Source of the DNA: Dehalococcoidia bacterium
GTDB lineage: Bacteria > Chloroflexota > Dehalococcoidia > GIF9 > UBA5629
NCBI GenBank assembly: GCA_003484395.1
Contig: DNCV01000035.1
Location: forward strand, 13,757 to 20,193
Reading direction: 5' to 3'
Length of the DNA: 6,437 bases
In this document: positions 5,460-6,437 of the stretch, piece after piece
Layout: each line of letters begins with the position of its first letter
Numbering within the stretch: the stretch's first letter is position 1
Translations under genes and position numbers: made by a program
Notes under the pieces: generated by a model
What the model was told of the DNA's origin: nothing
Database searches by the model: none
The model's input: the letters and a program-made list of their open reading frames with translations, nothing else

Positions 5460-6437
5460 TTACAACTCGAATACTCTACAGGGTTGCGTGAACAGCAATT
5501 TGACGGCGATCCGTGCCTGGTTAAGCTTCAAAATGCGTGACAGTGCCTTACGGTAGAGTGCGAGCTGTGTTCGGTAGCGTTCCGCGGCAACAGCTATCTC
5601 CAGATCATTCGCTACTTCGTTCGTCTTGAAATCCATAATGGTGGCATGTGCCATGGAGCCGTCTCCGTTTTTTGTTATGATCACCCGGTCAAACGCTCCG
5701 GATATCCATTGTTTCTCGACGACCACCTCGAATGATCGCTCTCTCCATAATTCAACAGCGCCTTCAGGGCGGCGTAGCGCCAAGGCAATATTCGGCGATT
5801 CAATCGCACGGGTGAATTGCCTGATCGCCTGTTCTACCGTATCCGGCGCCAGCCGGGTCGTTTTACGCCAGCTTCGGATGCATTGCTCAACATCGAAGCT
5901 GTCCGACCATGTCACTTTTTCGAAAAGCTGGTGGACGGCATTGCCCAGTTCGATATTTTCTCTGTGCGATGCTGCGAACAGGCTGCTCGCCGGTATTTCT
6001 CCCTCTTCCTGTGCCGAGGGGATGACGCCGGCAGGCCGCTGTCCTTCCGCCGGGATTCTGAATTGCGCGGGCAGCCCAGGAACAGGAGGCAAGGGCTCCT
6101 CTGCTTTTGCCGGCACATTTTTATACCAGTTCTGCTCTCCTGTTCTGTACAGACATATATATTCTTTTCCACAGAGAGCAAAACGTTGTCCCTCTACGGG
6201 CTTTATATCTCCGGAGAGCTGTCGCTTGAGAAATGCGGCATGGTTCAGCATCGATGCCGATTTGCCTGGATAACTTGTAACCATATAGAGACCCCGCCGG
6301 GCTCTGGTTAACGCAACATAGAGAATGCACAATTCATCGAAACAGCTTTTCTCGTCATCGATTTGCAGCCATGGCGCAAGAGCAGGATCGTGTTCGGCGA
6401 CACTGCGGCGGGGCGCTTTTAGTATCCAGAGCGGCTC
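5460..6437 (-). CDS. addA: AddA/UvrD-type ATP-dependent helicase-nuclease, C-terminal part (partial)
   Basis: The frame is open from the right edge (6437) to TAA 5462-5460, giving 325 visible residues of a protein probably above 1000 long. No start codon is inside the window: the TTG at 6332 encodes an internal Leu in DELCILYVALTRARRGLY (about 34-51), which is helicase motif VI of UvrD-family SF1A enzymes. After a poorly conserved Pro-rich linker comes a RecB-family nuclease: ELGNAVHQLFE (His at about 169), SGAFDRVI (Asp about 250), IMDFKTN (D269, K271) and YRTQLALYRKAL (Q291, Y295). All the expected catalytic positions are present, so the nuclease looks active. There is no trailing Cys cluster, which favours AddA over the Fe-S subunit AddB. 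AddAB processes double-strand ends for RecA loading. A partner addB may lie upstream beyond the edge. The symbol is by architecture; another UvrD-nuclease fusion remains possible. Confidence 0.85.
   Translation of the reverse strand, partial: EPLWILKAPRRSVAEHDPALAPWLQIDDEKSCFDELCILYVALTRARRGLYMVTSYPGKSASMLNHAAFLKRQLSGDIKPVEGQRFALCGKEYICLYRTGEQNWYKNVPAKAEEPLPPVPGLPAQFRIPAEGQRPAGVIPSAQEEGEIPASSLFAASHRENIELGNAVHQLFEKVTWSDSFDVEQCIRSWRKTTRLAPDTVEQAIRQFTRAIESPNIALALRRPEGAVELWRERSFEVVVEKQWISGAFDRVIITKNGDGSMAHATIMDFKTNEVANDLEIAVAAERYRTQLALYRKALSRILKLNQARIAVKLLFTQPCRVFEL

Noticed and set aside
5626..6311. Long plus-strand open frames of 215 and 164 residues opposite the helicase-nuclease gene
   Set aside because: Their translations show no domain or motif and they overlie a minus-strand frame with clear helicase and nuclease motifs, so they are antisense shadows.
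6332..6332. TTG 6332 as the start of a 290-residue nuclease gene
   Set aside because: The frame is open to the right edge, and this codon lies within helicase motif VI, so the protein clearly continues upstream.

Overview
The window is bacterial and about half GC. The best-supported guess at its source is Chloroflexota, possibly near Dehalococcoidia. This rests on the MutL start (MPIQVL followed by SKIAAGEVIERPASVVKEL), a MutL of the nicking type only 563 residues long, and a zinc-ribbon/OB-fold membrane protein. No rRNA or marker gene confirms it, so treat the assignment as tentative.

Layout. 1-169 (+) is the C-terminal end of a PIN-domain protein. 225-1916 (+) is a complete mutL. 2409-1924 (-) is a broken membrane diguanylate cyclase: one in-frame amber codon, then a tail in which nearly all of the GGDEF domain has been deleted. 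A good sigma70-type promoter still stands in front of it. The divergent gap at 2410-2564 also holds a perfect 2 x 16 bp tandem repeat. 2565-4040 (+) is a DUF2779 protein, read here as a Cas4-like Fe-S PD-(D/E)XK nuclease fused to a DEDDy-type exonuclease domain. About 4356-4059 (-) is a frameshifted remnant of a 5TM-5TMR_LYT (LytS-type) sensor membrane domain. 4488-5324 (+) encodes a zinc-ribbon, single-pass membrane protein with a C-terminal tRNA_anti-like OB fold. 6437-5460 (-) is the C-terminal part of an AddA/UvrD-type helicase-nuclease; its N-terminal part lies outside the window.

How it fits together. The intact genes are mostly DNA-processing enzymes: MutL mismatch endonuclease, the DUF2779 double nuclease, and AddA recombination helicase-nuclease. 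They do not form one operon, because strands alternate and each appears to have its own start signals. The two dead genes, one on each side of DUF2779 and both on the minus strand, are sensory or second-messenger proteins. Together they suggest that signalling genes have been decaying at this locus.

The most useful observations are the two pseudogenes, neither of which an ORF caller would recover properly; the DUF2779 domain architecture; a G9 tract inside the zinc-ribbon gene; and possible leaderless starts of mutL and the DUF2779 gene. No CRISPR array, tRNA, rRNA, insertion sequence or convincing intrinsic terminator was seen.
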